A stretch of DNA of 64,000 bases from Rhodocyclales bacterium (GTDB taxonomy: Bacteria; Pseudomonadota; Gammaproteobacteria; Burkholderiales; Rhodocyclaceae). The stretch covers positions 104,425-168,424 of the forward strand of contig PQAF01000027.1 of NCBI GenBank assembly GCA_003105015.1. The letters run 5' to 3'. Positions 33,914 through 43,135 of this stretch are shown here, piece by piece (position 1 is the first letter of the stretch; each line of letters starts with the position of its first letter). The notes beneath the pieces are model-generated. The model saw only the letters and a program-made list of their open reading frames with translations, ran no database searches and had not been told where the DNA came from. The translations under genes and the position numbers were made by a program.

Positions 33914-36667
33914 ATGACTGCACCCGAAGCGCTCGCTCGTCAGCAGATCGACACCCAGCTCACTGCCTGCGGCTGGGTGGTGCAGGACTATCGTCGGTTC
34001 AACCCCGCAACAGCCCGCGGCATCGCTCTGCGCGAAGTGCCGCTCAAGTCCGGCCCCTGCGACTACCTGCTGCTGGTCGACCGCAAGCCGGTCGGCGTCA
34101 TCGAGGCAAAGAAGACCGGCACCCCGCTCTCCACTGTCGCCCAGCAGACCGCCGACTACGCCGTGAATCTGCCGGACTTCCTCGCCGCCGACCGCGGCAG
34201 CCTGCCCTTCCTCTACGAATCGACCGGCGTCGAAACGCTCTTCCGCGACGCCCGCGACCCCGAGCCGAAAAGCCGCCGCGTCTTCGCCTTCCATCGGCCG
34301 GAAACCCTCACCGAATGGATCGCCCAGCCGGACACGCTGCGCGCCCGCCTGCGCAGCCTGCCGCCACCTGCCACTGCCGGCATGCGCGCCTGCCAGATCG
34401 AGGCCATCGCCAACCTCGAAGCCTCCTTCGCCGCCGACCGCCCGCGCGCCCTCATCCAGATGGCCACCGGCGCCGGCAAAACCTTCACCGCCGTCTCCTT
34501 CATCTACCGGCTCATCAAGCACGCCGGCGCCCGGCGCGTGCTGTTCCTGGTGGACCGCTCCAACCTCGGCGAGCAGACCAAGGGGGAATTCGACCAGTAC
34601 ATACTGCCCGACGACGGCCGCAAGTTCACGCAGGTCTACAACGTCCAGCACCTCGCCAGTAACAAGCTCGACAGTGTCGCCCGCGTCACCGTCGCCACCA
34701 TCCAGCGCGTCTATTCCATCCTGCGCGGCGAGGAACTGGCCGAGGAAGCCGACGAACTCTCCGGCTTCGAGGCGGCGAAAGCGCTCGGCGAGGGCCGCAG
34801 CAAGGAAGTCGCCTACAACCCCGCCTTCCCCATCGAGACCTTCGATTTCATCGTCACCGACGAGTGCCACCGCTCCATCTACAACCTGTGGCGGCAGGTG
34901 CTGGAATACTTCGACGCCAGCCTGATCGGCCTCACCGCCACGCCGAGCAAGCAGACCATCGGCTTCTTCGACCAGAACCTGGTCATGGAATACGGCCACG
35001 ACCGCGCCGTGGCCGACGGCGTGAACGTCGGCTACGACGTCTACCGCATCCGCACCCAGGTCACCGAGGCCGGCGGCAAGGTGGAAAAGGGCTGGTATGT
35101 CGACAAGCGCAGCAAGCTCGACCGCAAGACGCGCTGGGAGCAGCTCGACGAGGACCTCGAATACGAAGGCGCCGACCTCGACCGCTCGGTGGTCGTGAAA
35201 AGCCAGATCCGCACCGTGCTCAAGGCCTTCCGGGACGCCCTGCCCGAGCTCTTCCCCGGCCGCGCCATGACGCCGAAGACGCTGATCTTCGCCAAGGACG
35301 ACTCCCACGCCGAGGACATCGTCGAGATCGCCCGCGAGGTCTTCGGCAAGGGCAACGATTTCTGCCAGAAGATCACCTACCGCAGCTTCGACGCCGAGAC
35401 GCGGAAGTACAGGAAGCCCAAGGACATGATCGCCGCCTTCCGCAACTCGCCGCAGCTGCGCATCGCCGTCACGGTGGACATGATCGCCACCGGCACCGAC
35501 ATCCGCCCGCTGGAATGCCTGGTCTTCATGCGCGATGTAAAAAGCCGCGTCTATTTCGAGCAGATGAAGGGCCGCGGCACGCGCGTGCTCTCGCCCACCG
35601 AGCTGCAGGCCGCCAGCGGCGCCGATGCGAAGACCAAGGACCGCTTCGTCATCGTCGACGCCGTCGGCGTCTGCGAGAGCGACAAGACCGACTCGCGCCC
35701 GCTGGAGAAAAAGCCCGGCGTCTCCTTCCGCGACGTCATGCTGCAGGTCGCCTTCGGCAAGCGCGACGAAGCGGCCCTCTCCTCGCTCGCCTCGCGCCTG
35801 GCGCGCCTCGACCGCGACATCGACCCGGCGCAGCGCAAGCGCGTGCAGGAAGCCAGCGGTGGCAGGAACCTCGCCGAGATGGCCGGGGCGCTGCTCGCCG
35901 CCTTCGACCCCGACCGCATCCACGCGGTGGCCGCCCGCAACGCCAACACCGGCGCGCCCACCGAGGCCGACCTCGCCGAGGCCCGCGCCCGGCTCGCCGC
36001 CGAGGCCTGCGCCCCCTTCGATTCGCCCGCTGTGCGCGAAGTGCTGGAGCGCCTCAAGCAGGAGAACGAGCAGGTCATCGACACCACCACCATCGACGTG
36101 CTGCTCGCCAGCGAGCTGAGCGAGGAGGCCAAGCGCGAGGCCGAGAACCTCATCCAGTCCTTCCACGCCTACATCGAGCAACACCGCGCCGAGATCGAGG
36201 CCCTGCAGGTGCTCTACAGCCGCCCCTACAAGCAGCGGCTGACGGAGGACATGCTGAAGAGCCTGGAAGACAAGCTCAAGTCCGCGCCCGAGCGCATGAC
36301 GCGCGAACGCCTGTGGGGCGCCTACGCCAAGGCCGTGCCCGGCAGGATTGCCGGCCAGACCCAGCGCTTCACCGACCTCGTTTCATTGGTGCGCTTCACC
36401 CTCGGCCAGGAACCGGTGCTGGAGCCCTTCGAGCAGCACGTCCTCGCCCGCTACGAACTCTGGCTGGCGAACAAGAAGGCCCAGGGCATCGCCTTCACCG
36501 ACGAGGAACGCGCCTGGCTGGAGATAATGCGCGACCGCGTCATCGCCAGCGGCAGCGTGGACCGCGAAGCCCTGAAAGCCGGCAACGAACTCGGCCCGGC
36601 CTACCGCGTCTTCGGCGAGCGGCTGTGGGCGGTGATGGATGAACTGAATGGGGTGTTGGTGGAATGA
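33914..36667 (+). CDS. hsdR: Type I restriction enzyme R subunit
   Basis: 917 residues. N-terminal PD-(D/E)xK nuclease (SGPCDYLLLVDRKPVGVIEAKK), then a superfamily 2 translocase: Walker A MATGAGKTFTA, DEAD-box variant TDECHRS, motif III GLTATPS, motif VI EQMKGRGTR, and a C-terminal EcoEI-type region that binds the methyltransferase. It translocates DNA and cleaves unmodified DNA when complexed with HsdM and HsdS. First gene of the operon; its stop overlaps hsdS (ATGA). Confidence 0.95.
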   Translation: MTAPEALARQQIDTQLTACGWVVQDYRRFNPATARGIALREVPLKSGPCDYLLLVDRKPVGVIEAKKTGTPLSTVAQQTADYAVNLPDFLAADRGSLPFLYESTGVETLFRDARDPEPKSRRVFAFHRPETLTEWIAQPDTLRARLRSLPPPATAGMRACQIEAIANLEASFAADRPRALIQMATGAGKTFTAVSFIYRLIKHAGARRVLFLVDRSNLGEQTKGEFDQYILPDDGRKFTQVYNVQHLASNKLDSVARVTVATIQRVYSILRGEELAEEADELSGFEAAKALGEGRSKEVAYNPAFPIETFDFIVTDECHRSIYNLWRQVLEYFDASLIGLTATPSKQTIGFFDQNLVMEYGHDRAVADGVNVGYDVYRIRTQVTEAGGKVEKGWYVDKRSKLDRKTRWEQLDEDLEYEGADLDRSVVVKSQIRTVLKAFRDALPELFPGRAMTPKTLIFAKDDSHAEDIVEIAREVFGKGNDFCQKITYRSFDAETRKYRKPKDMIAAFRNSPQLRIAVTVDMIATGTDIRPLECLVFMRDVKSRVYFEQMKGRGTRVLSPTELQAASGADAKTKDRFVIVDAVGVCESDKTDSRPLEKKPGVSFRDVMLQVAFGKRDEAALSSLASRLARLDRDIDPAQRKRVQEASGGRNLAEMAGALLAAFDPDRIHAVAARNANTGAPTEADLAEARARLAAEACAPFDSPAVREVLERLKQENEQVIDTTTIDVLLASELSEEAKREAENLIQSFHAYIEQHRAEIEALQVLYSRPYKQRLTEDMLKSLEDKLKSAPERMTRERLWGAYAKAVPGRIAGQTQRFTDLVSLVRFTLGQEPVLEPFEQHVLARYELWLANKKAQGIAFTDEERAWLEIMRDRVIASGSVDREALKAGNELGPAYRVFGERLWAVMDELNGVLVE

Positions 36668-37917
36668 CGCACGCGAGCGATGTCGTTGCCTCATACACCA
36701 TTGAGACGCTCGTCGGCTCAAAGCGCTATCCAGTCCTGCCGTTGCTCGAAGTGGCGGAACTGAATCCCCGCAAGTTGAGCTGCCCCCCGGCGGACGACGA
36801 GATGGTTTCGTTTGTGCCAATGAAAGCGGTTGAAGAAGAATCTGGACGAATCAATACGTCCGAGCAAAGACCATGGTTAGCGGTGCGCAAGGGGTATACG
36901 CCATTCCAGAATGGCGATGTGATATTCGCCAAGATCACGCCATGCATGGAGAACGGCAAGTACGCCGTGGCAACCGGCCTGATTGGCGGACGTGCTGCTG
37001 GCTCCACCGAGTTTCATGTCCTGAGGCCAACGGAGAATCTTGATTCGAAGTACTTGCTCTATTTTCTCTTCCGGTCGGATATTCGCCGAAATGCACGCCA
37101 AAGCATGCGAGGCGCGGCGGGCCAGTTACGCGTACCGACTGTGTTCTTTGAAGGACTATCAATTCCTGTTCCGCCACTCGATAAACAGCGCCGTATCGTC
37201 GCCGAAATCGAAGAACAACTCAGCCGCCTCGAAGCCGGCGTAGCCGCCCTAAAGCGCGTCCAGGCCAACCTCAAGCGCTACACTTCCTCCGTAATCGCAT
37301 CCACCTTTCCTTGCGTGGGCGAGACATTGCCAGCCGGTTGGGCCTGGGCCTACTTGAGCGACTTGGGCGAACTCTCCAGAGGAAAATCAAAGCATCGTCC
37401 GCGCGACGACCCCAAACTGTATGGCGGCACATATCCATTCATCCAAACCGGTGATGTGAAAGCCTCCAGGGGGCGAATCCGAGAATTTACCCAAACGTAC
37501 AGCGAGATGGGGCTCGCACAGAGCCGGCTTTGGCCAGCTGGCACGCTATGCATCACAATTGCAGCAAACATCGCCGACACCGGCATTCTGGAATTCGACT
37601 CCTGCTTTCCGGATAGTGTCGTCGGATTCAGGGCGGATAGTGGGTTGGCGTTGACGCAATACATCGAACGCTACCTGCGCTCGATGAAAGAACATCTTGA
37701 CCGCCTGGCACCCGCAACCGCACAGAAAAACATCAACCTTGAGGTCCTCTCCAAGGTCCAGGTTCCTGTCCCACCACCGTCTATAGCCCAAAGCATGGTG
37801 GAGGAAGTAGATCGTCGTCTTTCCGTCGTCGATGAACTCGAAACCCAGGTCCGCGTCGACCTCACCCGTGCCGAGCGACTGCGTCAGGCTTGTTTGAGCC
37901 AAGCATTCCAAGGCTAG
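36664..37917 (+). CDS. hsdS: Type I restriction-modification specificity subunit
   Basis: 417 residues. Two target-recognition domains, each followed by a conserved helical spacer: the first ends near PVPPLDKQRRIVAEIEEQLSRLE, the second near PVPPPSIAQSMVEEVDRRLS. Determines the bipartite DNA sequence recognised by the complex. The recognition halves are lower in GC than the surroundings, normal for these fast-evolving segments. Its spacer helices and lengths appear intact, so it should be functional. Confidence 0.93.
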   Translation: MTHASDVVASYTIETLVGSKRYPVLPLLEVAELNPRKLSCPPADDEMVSFVPMKAVEEESGRINTSEQRPWLAVRKGYTPFQNGDVIFAKITPCMENGKYAVATGLIGGRAAGSTEFHVLRPTENLDSKYLLYFLFRSDIRRNARQSMRGAAGQLRVPTVFFEGLSIPVPPLDKQRRIVAEIEEQLSRLEAGVAALKRVQANLKRYTSSVIASTFPCVGETLPAGWAWAYLSDLGELSRGKSKHRPRDDPKLYGGTYPFIQTGDVKASRGRIREFTQTYSEMGLAQSRLWPAGTLCITIAANIADTGILEFDSCFPDSVVGFRADSGLALTQYIERYLRSMKEHLDRLAPATAQKNINLEVLSKVQVPVPPPSIAQSMVEEVDRRLSVVDELETQVRVDLTRAERLRQACLSQAFQG

Positions 37918-37921
37918 TCAC

Positions 37922-38902
37922 ATGCCCTACCCGATCGACAAAAAACTGGTTGTGGCGGTCACGAGCCGGGCCGTCTTCGACATGGAGGAGGCGAATGCCA
38001 TATTCGACAACGAAGGCACAGAGCAATTTCGGGCGTATCAGCTCGCGCGCATCGATCTACCACTTGCGCCAGGCGTTGCCTTTCCTTTTATCCGAAGGCT
38101 GCTACGCTTGAACGAACTCTATCCAGACCAGCAGCCTGTAGAGGTCATCGTGCTATCGCGTAGCGACCCAGCCAGCGGGAGGCGGTTTTACCGCTCCTGC
38201 AAGCATCACGGGCTCGACATCACGCGTGGTGCATTTTTGTCGGGCAAGTCTCCATATCCGTACATCAGATCCTTCAACGCATCCATTCTCCTGAGTGCGC
38301 ATGAATCTGATGTAATCAGTGCGCTCAGGGCAGGATTGCCCGCCGGACTCGTATTGCCAAGCAAGGTCGTCGACGACAGTGCCGACCACGAACTTCGCAT
38401 CGCTTTCGACTTCGACGGCGTGCTCGCCGACGACGAGGCGGAAGCGGTTTATCGGAATTCCATGGATTTGGACCTGTTTACTCAATATGAAGTCGAGAAG
38501 TCGGCGAAACCTCACAACCCCGGCCCCTGCAAGGATCTGTTCACGAAAATCGGATTCTTCCAGAAACTGGAAGCCAAGCGTGCCCGCGAGCAGCCGGGAT
38601 ATGAACCGGCTGTGCGTATCGCCATCGTGACCGCGCGCAATGCGCCCGCAAACGAGCGGGTTGTCACGACACTCGAATCCTGGGGGATGAGTGCCACCGA
38701 AACGTTTTTCATGGGTGGCATCGAAAAGAAGCGAGTATTGGAAGTGCTTAAACCGCACATCTTCTTCGACGATCAGTTGACCCACCTTGAGCCTGCAGCG
38801 GAAACGGTTCCCTCGATATTCGTTCCTTTCGGTATTGCAAATGTTGATCTCTTGGAGAATGTCCCGCCTGGCGGCGAATACGTTGCCAAACTGAAGGCAT
38901 AG
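37922..38902 (+). CDS. 5'-nucleotidase of cytosolic cN-I family
   Basis: 326 residues. The HAD-type catalytic motif AFDFDGVLADDEAE, a downstream IVTARNAPANERV and IFFDDQLTHLEPA metal-binding site match the 5_nucleotid (PF06189) family related to eukaryotic cytosolic 5'-nucleotidase I, which removes phosphate from nucleoside monophosphates. Starts four bases after hsdS and is followed four bases later by the Mrr-like gene, so it belongs to the restriction operon. A nucleotide-degrading accessory function in phage defence is a reasonable inference but unproven. Confidence 0.85.
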   Translation: MPYPIDKKLVVAVTSRAVFDMEEANAIFDNEGTEQFRAYQLARIDLPLAPGVAFPFIRRLLRLNELYPDQQPVEVIVLSRSDPASGRRFYRSCKHHGLDITRGAFLSGKSPYPYIRSFNASILLSAHESDVISALRAGLPAGLVLPSKVVDDSADHELRIAFDFDGVLADDEAEAVYRNSMDLDLFTQYEVEKSAKPHNPGPCKDLFTKIGFFQKLEAKRAREQPGYEPAVRIAIVTARNAPANERVVTTLESWGMSATETFFMGGIEKKRVLEVLKPHIFFDDQLTHLEPAAETVPSIFVPFGIANVDLLENVPPGGEYVAKLKA

Positions 38903-38906
38903 CGTT

Positions 38907-39758
38907 ATGGCCAGAAGAAGAACCAGCACCTTCGAGGCCCTGATAGAAATAGCCGCCCTGCTCCCCTGGTGGGCCGGCGTCGGGCTGGCGATCCTCGCCT
39001 ACGTCCTGCTGCACCCGATTGCCGCCGCCGACATCGCAATGCCGACGCAAGCCGCGAAAATGGGCGAGTTCGCCGGCAGGCAGCTCTACAAGACCTTCGC
39101 GACCATCGGCCAGTATTTGCTGCCGCTCGCCTTTCTCGTCGGGGCAGCCGTGTCGGCATTGCGCCGCCGCAAGCGCGGCCGGCTCGCCGACGAGGCGGCG
39201 CGCAACCCTGCGGCCGATGCATTGAGCGGCATGAACTGGCAGGAGTTCGAGATGCTGGTGGGCGAGGCTTTCCGCCGCAGGGGCTATGCCGTGGCGGAAA
39301 CCGGAGGCGGCGGCGCCGACGGCGGCGTCGATCTGCTGCTGACGAAGGACGGCGAGAAATTCCTGGTGCAGTGCAAGCAGTGGCGCGCCTTCAAGGTCGG
39401 CGTGAACGTGGTGCGCGAACTCTACGGCGTGATGGCCGCCCGGGGCGCGGCCGGCGGCTACGTGGTGACCTCGGGCCAGTTCACGCAGGAGGCGAAGGAC
39501 TTCGCCTCGGGGCGGAACATCACGCTGATGGACGGCGCTGCGCTGAAATCCTTGCTGGGCAGCGTCCAGGCGAAGCCTGTCGTCGCCAATACCGCCCCGG
39601 CGGCGACAAAGCGGGAACCCGCCGGAACGATCTCGCCCGCTTGTCCGAAATGCGGCGGCGCCATGGTCAAGCGTGTGGCCAGGCAGGGATCGAATGCGGG
39701 AAACGAATTCTGGGGCTGTTCGCAGTTCCCGGCCTGCAAGGGTGTGAGGGGGCTTTGA
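38907..39758 (+). CDS. Membrane-anchored Mrr-like restriction endonuclease with topoisomerase-type zinc ribbon
   Basis: 283 residues. Two transmembrane helices (about 16-36 and 67-85), an Mrr_cat domain (about 108-215) with the active-site pattern GADGGVDLLL...FLVQCKQW, and a C-terminal four-cysteine ribbon (CPKCGG...FWGCSQFPACKG) of the type found in DNA topoisomerase I. Mrr-like enzymes cut methylated or foreign DNA; the membrane anchor would place this one at the site of DNA entry. Part of the hsd operon by spacing. Confidence 0.88.
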   Translation: MARRRTSTFEALIEIAALLPWWAGVGLAILAYVLLHPIAAADIAMPTQAAKMGEFAGRQLYKTFATIGQYLLPLAFLVGAAVSALRRRKRGRLADEAARNPAADALSGMNWQEFEMLVGEAFRRRGYAVAETGGGGADGGVDLLLTKDGEKFLVQCKQWRAFKVGVNVVRELYGVMAARGAAGGYVVTSGQFTQEAKDFASGRNITLMDGAALKSLLGSVQAKPVVANTAPAATKREPAGTISPACPKCGGAMVKRVARQGSNAGNEFWGCSQFPACKGVRGL

Positions 39759-39937
39759 AGCAACGGCGTAGCCTGACCGGCCTCTGGTTCAGATAGCGGT
39801 TCATCGAGGTGTTTGGTTTATTTTTTGTCTTATTTGAATACCATTAGTACTGATATTTGTTAATAATTAAACTTCTTGCCTGTTCTGTGCTTCATGTGGT
39901 TTAATTTTCATACTGTTTCAGTACTTGCGGTATTGAA
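39759..39937 (+). promoter_or_regulatory. AT-rich promoter region of the AbiE pair
   Basis: 179 bases, markedly AT-rich, without a gene. It separates the first four genes of the restriction operon from abiEi-abiEii-hsdM and so probably gives those three their own promoter. A near-perfect inverted repeat overlaps the AbiEi start codon. Confidence 0.55.
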
Positions 39938-39938
39938 A
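39916..39938. promoter_or_regulatory. Inverted repeat at the AbiEi start (autoregulatory candidate)
   Basis: TTTCAGTAC (39916-39924) and GTATTGAAA (39930-39938) are reverse complements with one mismatch and a 5-base spacer; the last A is the first base of the AbiEi ATG. AbiEi antitoxins are known to bind inverted repeats in their own promoters. Confidence 0.55.
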
Positions 39939-40750
39939 TGACAGAGAAGTTAAACCAACTCCTGCAGTCTTGGCCCCGCGGCACGGTCGTCCAGCTTGGC
40001 TGGCTTGCCCGCCATGGGGTTTCACAGCCGCTTGCCGCGCGCTATCGCAGCAGCGGCTGGATGGAAGCCGTCGGACGGGGTGCCTTCGCAAGAACGGGAG
40101 ATACCGTTGGCTGGGAGGGCGCGGCCTACGCGCTGCAAGCGGAGCCGGAAGCAACCCTGCACCCCGGCGGACGCACGGCGCTGGAGCTGCTCGGCTATTC
40201 GCATTTTTTGCGGCTTGCACCGCGCCGGACAGTGTTCCTCTACGGCAAACCCGGCGAGCGCTTGCCAAAATGGATGCGCGATCACGACTGGGGTGCGGAT
40301 GTGCACCTGCTGCCCTCCTGCATGCGCGGCGACAACGTGGCGAACCTCGGGCTGGTCGATCATTCGTTCGGCACGTTCGCGCTTCGCGTCTCGGCACCCG
40401 AACGGGCCATCCTGGAACTGCTCGACGGGCTCCCGTACCAGTTGTCTTTCGATGAAGCGCAACTGGTCATGGAAGGCCTGACCACTCTGCGGCCTTCGCT
40501 CCTGCAACCGTTGCTGGAAGCCTGCACGTCGATAAAGGTAAAGCGGGTTTTTCTCTACCTCGCACGAAAGGCCGGGCACGCCTGGTATGGGCGGCTGGAC
40601 AAGAGCCGCCTCGATCTGGGCAAGGGCAAGCGCGTGCTCGTGCGCGGCGGCCGGCTCGATGCGGAGTTCATGATCACCGTCCCGCGTCACGATGCCGATC
40701 ATGATGGTGATGATGATGATCATGTCGACCATTCCGGTAAGCTGGCATGA
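39938..40750 (+). CDS. abiEi: AbiEi-family antitoxin
   Basis: 270 residues. N-terminal winged-helix region (TVVQLGWLARHGVSQPLAARYRSSGW), then the AbiEi C-terminal antitoxin domain. The end is an unusual Asp/His run (DADHDGDDDDHVDHSGK). In type IV abortive-infection systems AbiEi represses the operon and counteracts AbiEii without direct binding. Overlaps abiEii by 4 bases. Confidence 0.85.
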   Translation: MTEKLNQLLQSWPRGTVVQLGWLARHGVSQPLAARYRSSGWMEAVGRGAFARTGDTVGWEGAAYALQAEPEATLHPGGRTALELLGYSHFLRLAPRRTVFLYGKPGERLPKWMRDHDWGADVHLLPSCMRGDNVANLGLVDHSFGTFALRVSAPERAILELLDGLPYQLSFDEAQLVMEGLTTLRPSLLQPLLEACTSIKVKRVFLYLARKAGHAWYGRLDKSRLDLGKGKRVLVRGGRLDAEFMITVPRHDADHDGDDDDHVDHSGKLA

Positions 40751-41664
40751 GGGATTCTCCGTATTTCCCCCAAGTGGATCTGCTGCTGCAGATTCTGCCG
40801 CTGGTCGCGCGCGAGCAGGACTTTGCGCTCAAGGGCGGGACCGCGATCAATCTTTTCGTGCGCGATCTGCCACGGCTCTCGGTGGATATCGATCTCGTCT
40901 ATCTCCCGCTTGAACCGCGGGAGGAGGCACTTTCCGAGATCAACGCGTCGCTCGGAAGGATCGCCAACAACGCCCAGAAAATGATCGCCGGCGCGAGCGT
41001 GGCCCGCTCGCCGCGCCCCGACGCGCCCAAGCTGGTTGTCCAGGCTGGGGCCACACAGGTGAAAATCGAACCGAATGCCGTTCTGCGCGGCACGGTCTTC
41101 CCGCCCGAAATGCGCTCCATCACACCAGCGGTGGAAGCATTATTCGGGCGTTTCGTCGCCATGCCGGTCGTTTCGCTGGCTGATCTTTATGGAGGCAAGC
41201 TGGTCGCCGCGCTCGACCGGCAACACCCGCGCGACCTCTTCGATGTCATGCTGCTGTTGGCGGACGAAGGCATCGGCAACGACCTGCGCCGCGCGTTCGT
41301 GGTTTACCTTGCCTGCCACGGGCGCACGATGGCCGAGGTGCTGGTGCCGACACGGAAACCGATTGCGGAGGTCTTTGAATCCCAGTTCGCAGGTATGGCG
41401 CGCATTCCGGTTGCCGTGGCCGAACTGGAGTCGGCCCGCGAGGCGTTGATCCGACGGATCGGCGATTCGTTGACGGTGGATGAAAGACATTTTCTGTTGT
41501 CGGTGAAGCGAGGCGAACCCGATTGGAGCCTGCTGCCGATACCGCATCTGGCCGAACTGCCGGCCCTGCAATGGAAAATCCGCAATATTCGCAAGCTTGC
41601 CGACGCAGACCCGCGGCGGCATGAAAGCCTCGTGACACGCCTGCGGGAAGTTCTGGAGATCTGA
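40747..41664 (+). CDS. abiEii: AbiEii-family nucleotidyltransferase toxin
   Basis: 305 residues. The DNA polymerase beta-type fold signature LKGGTAINLFVRDLPRLSVDIDLVY holds the GG and the paired Asp of the active site; SLADLYGGKLVAALDRQHPRDLFDV is the second conserved AbiEii block. Toxin of an abortive-infection (type IV toxin-antitoxin) pair; family members transfer nucleotides to tRNA or bind GTP. The hsdM start codon is two bases after its stop, so expression of the methyltransferase is tied to this pair. Confidence 0.88.
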   Translation: MRDSPYFPQVDLLLQILPLVAREQDFALKGGTAINLFVRDLPRLSVDIDLVYLPLEPREEALSEINASLGRIANNAQKMIAGASVARSPRPDAPKLVVQAGATQVKIEPNAVLRGTVFPPEMRSITPAVEALFGRFVAMPVVSLADLYGGKLVAALDRQHPRDLFDVMLLLADEGIGNDLRRAFVVYLACHGRTMAEVLVPTRKPIAEVFESQFAGMARIPVAVAELESAREALIRRIGDSLTVDERHFLLSVKRGEPDWSLLPIPHLAELPALQWKIRNIRKLADADPRRHESLVTRLREVLEI

Positions 41665-41666
41665 CG

Positions 41667-43133
41667 ATGAACGCCTCCACCCTCGTTTCCAAGCTCTGGA
41701 ACTACTGCAACGTCCTGCGCGACGACGGCCTGTCGTACGGCGACTACGTCGAGCAGCTCACCTACCTGCTTTTTCTCAAGATGGCCGACGAGCGCACGCG
41801 CGAGCCGTTCAACGAGAAATCGCCCATCCCGAAGGGCTTCGGCTGGGACACGCTGCGCAAGCTGGACGGCGACGACCTCGAAACCCATTACCGCCACACC
41901 CTGGAAGAGCTGGGCAAGCGGCCGGGCGTCATCGGCACCATCTTCCGCAAGGCGCAGAACAAGATCCAGGACCCGGCCAAGCTGAAGCGGCTGATCGCCG
42001 ACCTGATCGACAAGGAATCGTGGTCGGAGCTGGACACCGACGTGAAGGGCGACGCCTACGAGGGCCTGCTGCAAAAGAACGCCGAGGACGTGAAGGGCGG
42101 CGCCGGTCAGTACTTCACGCCGCGCCCGCTGATCCGCGCCATCGTCGAGGTGATGAACCTCAAGCCGGGCGAGGTGATCTGCGACCCGGCCTGCGGCACG
42201 GGCGGCTTCCTGCTCGCCGCGCACGAGTGGCTGCGCCAGCACAACAAGCTGTCGAAGAGCGACCTGAAGCACCTCAATACCCACGGCCTGCGCGGCATGG
42301 AACTGGTCGATTCGGTGGCGCGGCTGTGCTGCATGAACCTGGTGCTGCACGGCGTCGGCGGCGAGCCGGATTCGCCGGTGCCGGTGGAGGTGCGCGATGC
42401 GCTGGCCGCCCGCCACGGCGAGTACGACGTGGTGCTGTCCAACCCGCCCTTCGGCAAAAAATCCAGCGTGACCATCGTCACCGACGCCGGCCAGGCCGAG
42501 CGGCAGAGCCTGTCCGTGCATCGCGACGACTTCTGGGCGACCACTTCGAACAAGCAGCTCAATTTCGTGCAGCACATCTTTTCTATCCTCAAACAGCACG
42601 GCCGCGCCGCCGTGGTGGTGCCGGACAACGTGCTGTTCGAGGGCGGCGCCGGCGAGACGGTACGCCGCGAGCTGTTGAAGCAGGCCGACGTGCATACCCT
42701 GCTGCGGCTGCCGACCGGCATCTTCTACGCCCAGGGCGTGAAGGCGAACGTGCTGTTCTTCGACCGCAAGCCGGCTTCGGAAAACCCTTGGACGCAGAAG
42801 CTGTGGATCTACGACCTGCGCACCAACCAGCACTTCACGCTGAAGGAGAACCCGCTCAGGCGCGAGCACCTCGACGATTTCGTCGCCCGCTTCAACGCCC
42901 GGAACCGGCACGAACGGCAGGAGACCGAGCGCTTCAAGGCATATTCCTACGACGAGCTGCTGAAGCGCGACAAGCTCAACCTGGACATTTTCTGGCTGAA
43001 GGACGAGGCGCTGGAGGAATCCGCCAACCTGCCCCATCCCGACGTGATCGCCCGCGAGATCGTCGAGGACCTGCGCGCGGCGCTGGAGCAGTTCGAGGAA
43101 CTTGCCGAAGACCTCGAAGAGAAGCGGTCCTAG
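41667..43133 (+). CDS. hsdM: Type I restriction-modification DNA methyltransferase subunit
   Basis: 488 residues. HsdM N-terminal helical domain (SKLWNYCNVLRDDGLSYGDYVEQLTYLLFLKM), SAM-binding motif I DPACGTGGFLLAAHEW and catalytic motif IV NPPFGKKS of N6-adenine methyltransferases. It methylates the host recognition site with HsdS and is required for HsdR cleavage. Unusually it is the last gene, separated from hsdR-hsdS by four other genes. A bipartite-motif copy begins two bases after its stop. Confidence 0.95.
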   Translation: MNASTLVSKLWNYCNVLRDDGLSYGDYVEQLTYLLFLKMADERTREPFNEKSPIPKGFGWDTLRKLDGDDLETHYRHTLEELGKRPGVIGTIFRKAQNKIQDPAKLKRLIADLIDKESWSELDTDVKGDAYEGLLQKNAEDVKGGAGQYFTPRPLIRAIVEVMNLKPGEVICDPACGTGGFLLAAHEWLRQHNKLSKSDLKHLNTHGLRGMELVDSVARLCCMNLVLHGVGGEPDSPVPVEVRDALAARHGEYDVVLSNPPFGKKSSVTIVTDAGQAERQSLSVHRDDFWATTSNKQLNFVQHIFSILKQHGRAAVVVPDNVLFEGGAGETVRRELLKQADVHTLLRLPTGIFYAQGVKANVLFFDRKPASENPWTQKLWIYDLRTNQHFTLKENPLRREHLDDFVARFNARNRHERQETERFKAYSYDELLKRDKLNLDIFWLKDEALEESANLPHPDVIAREIVEDLRAALEQFEELAEDLEEKRS

Positions 43134-43135
43134 GA

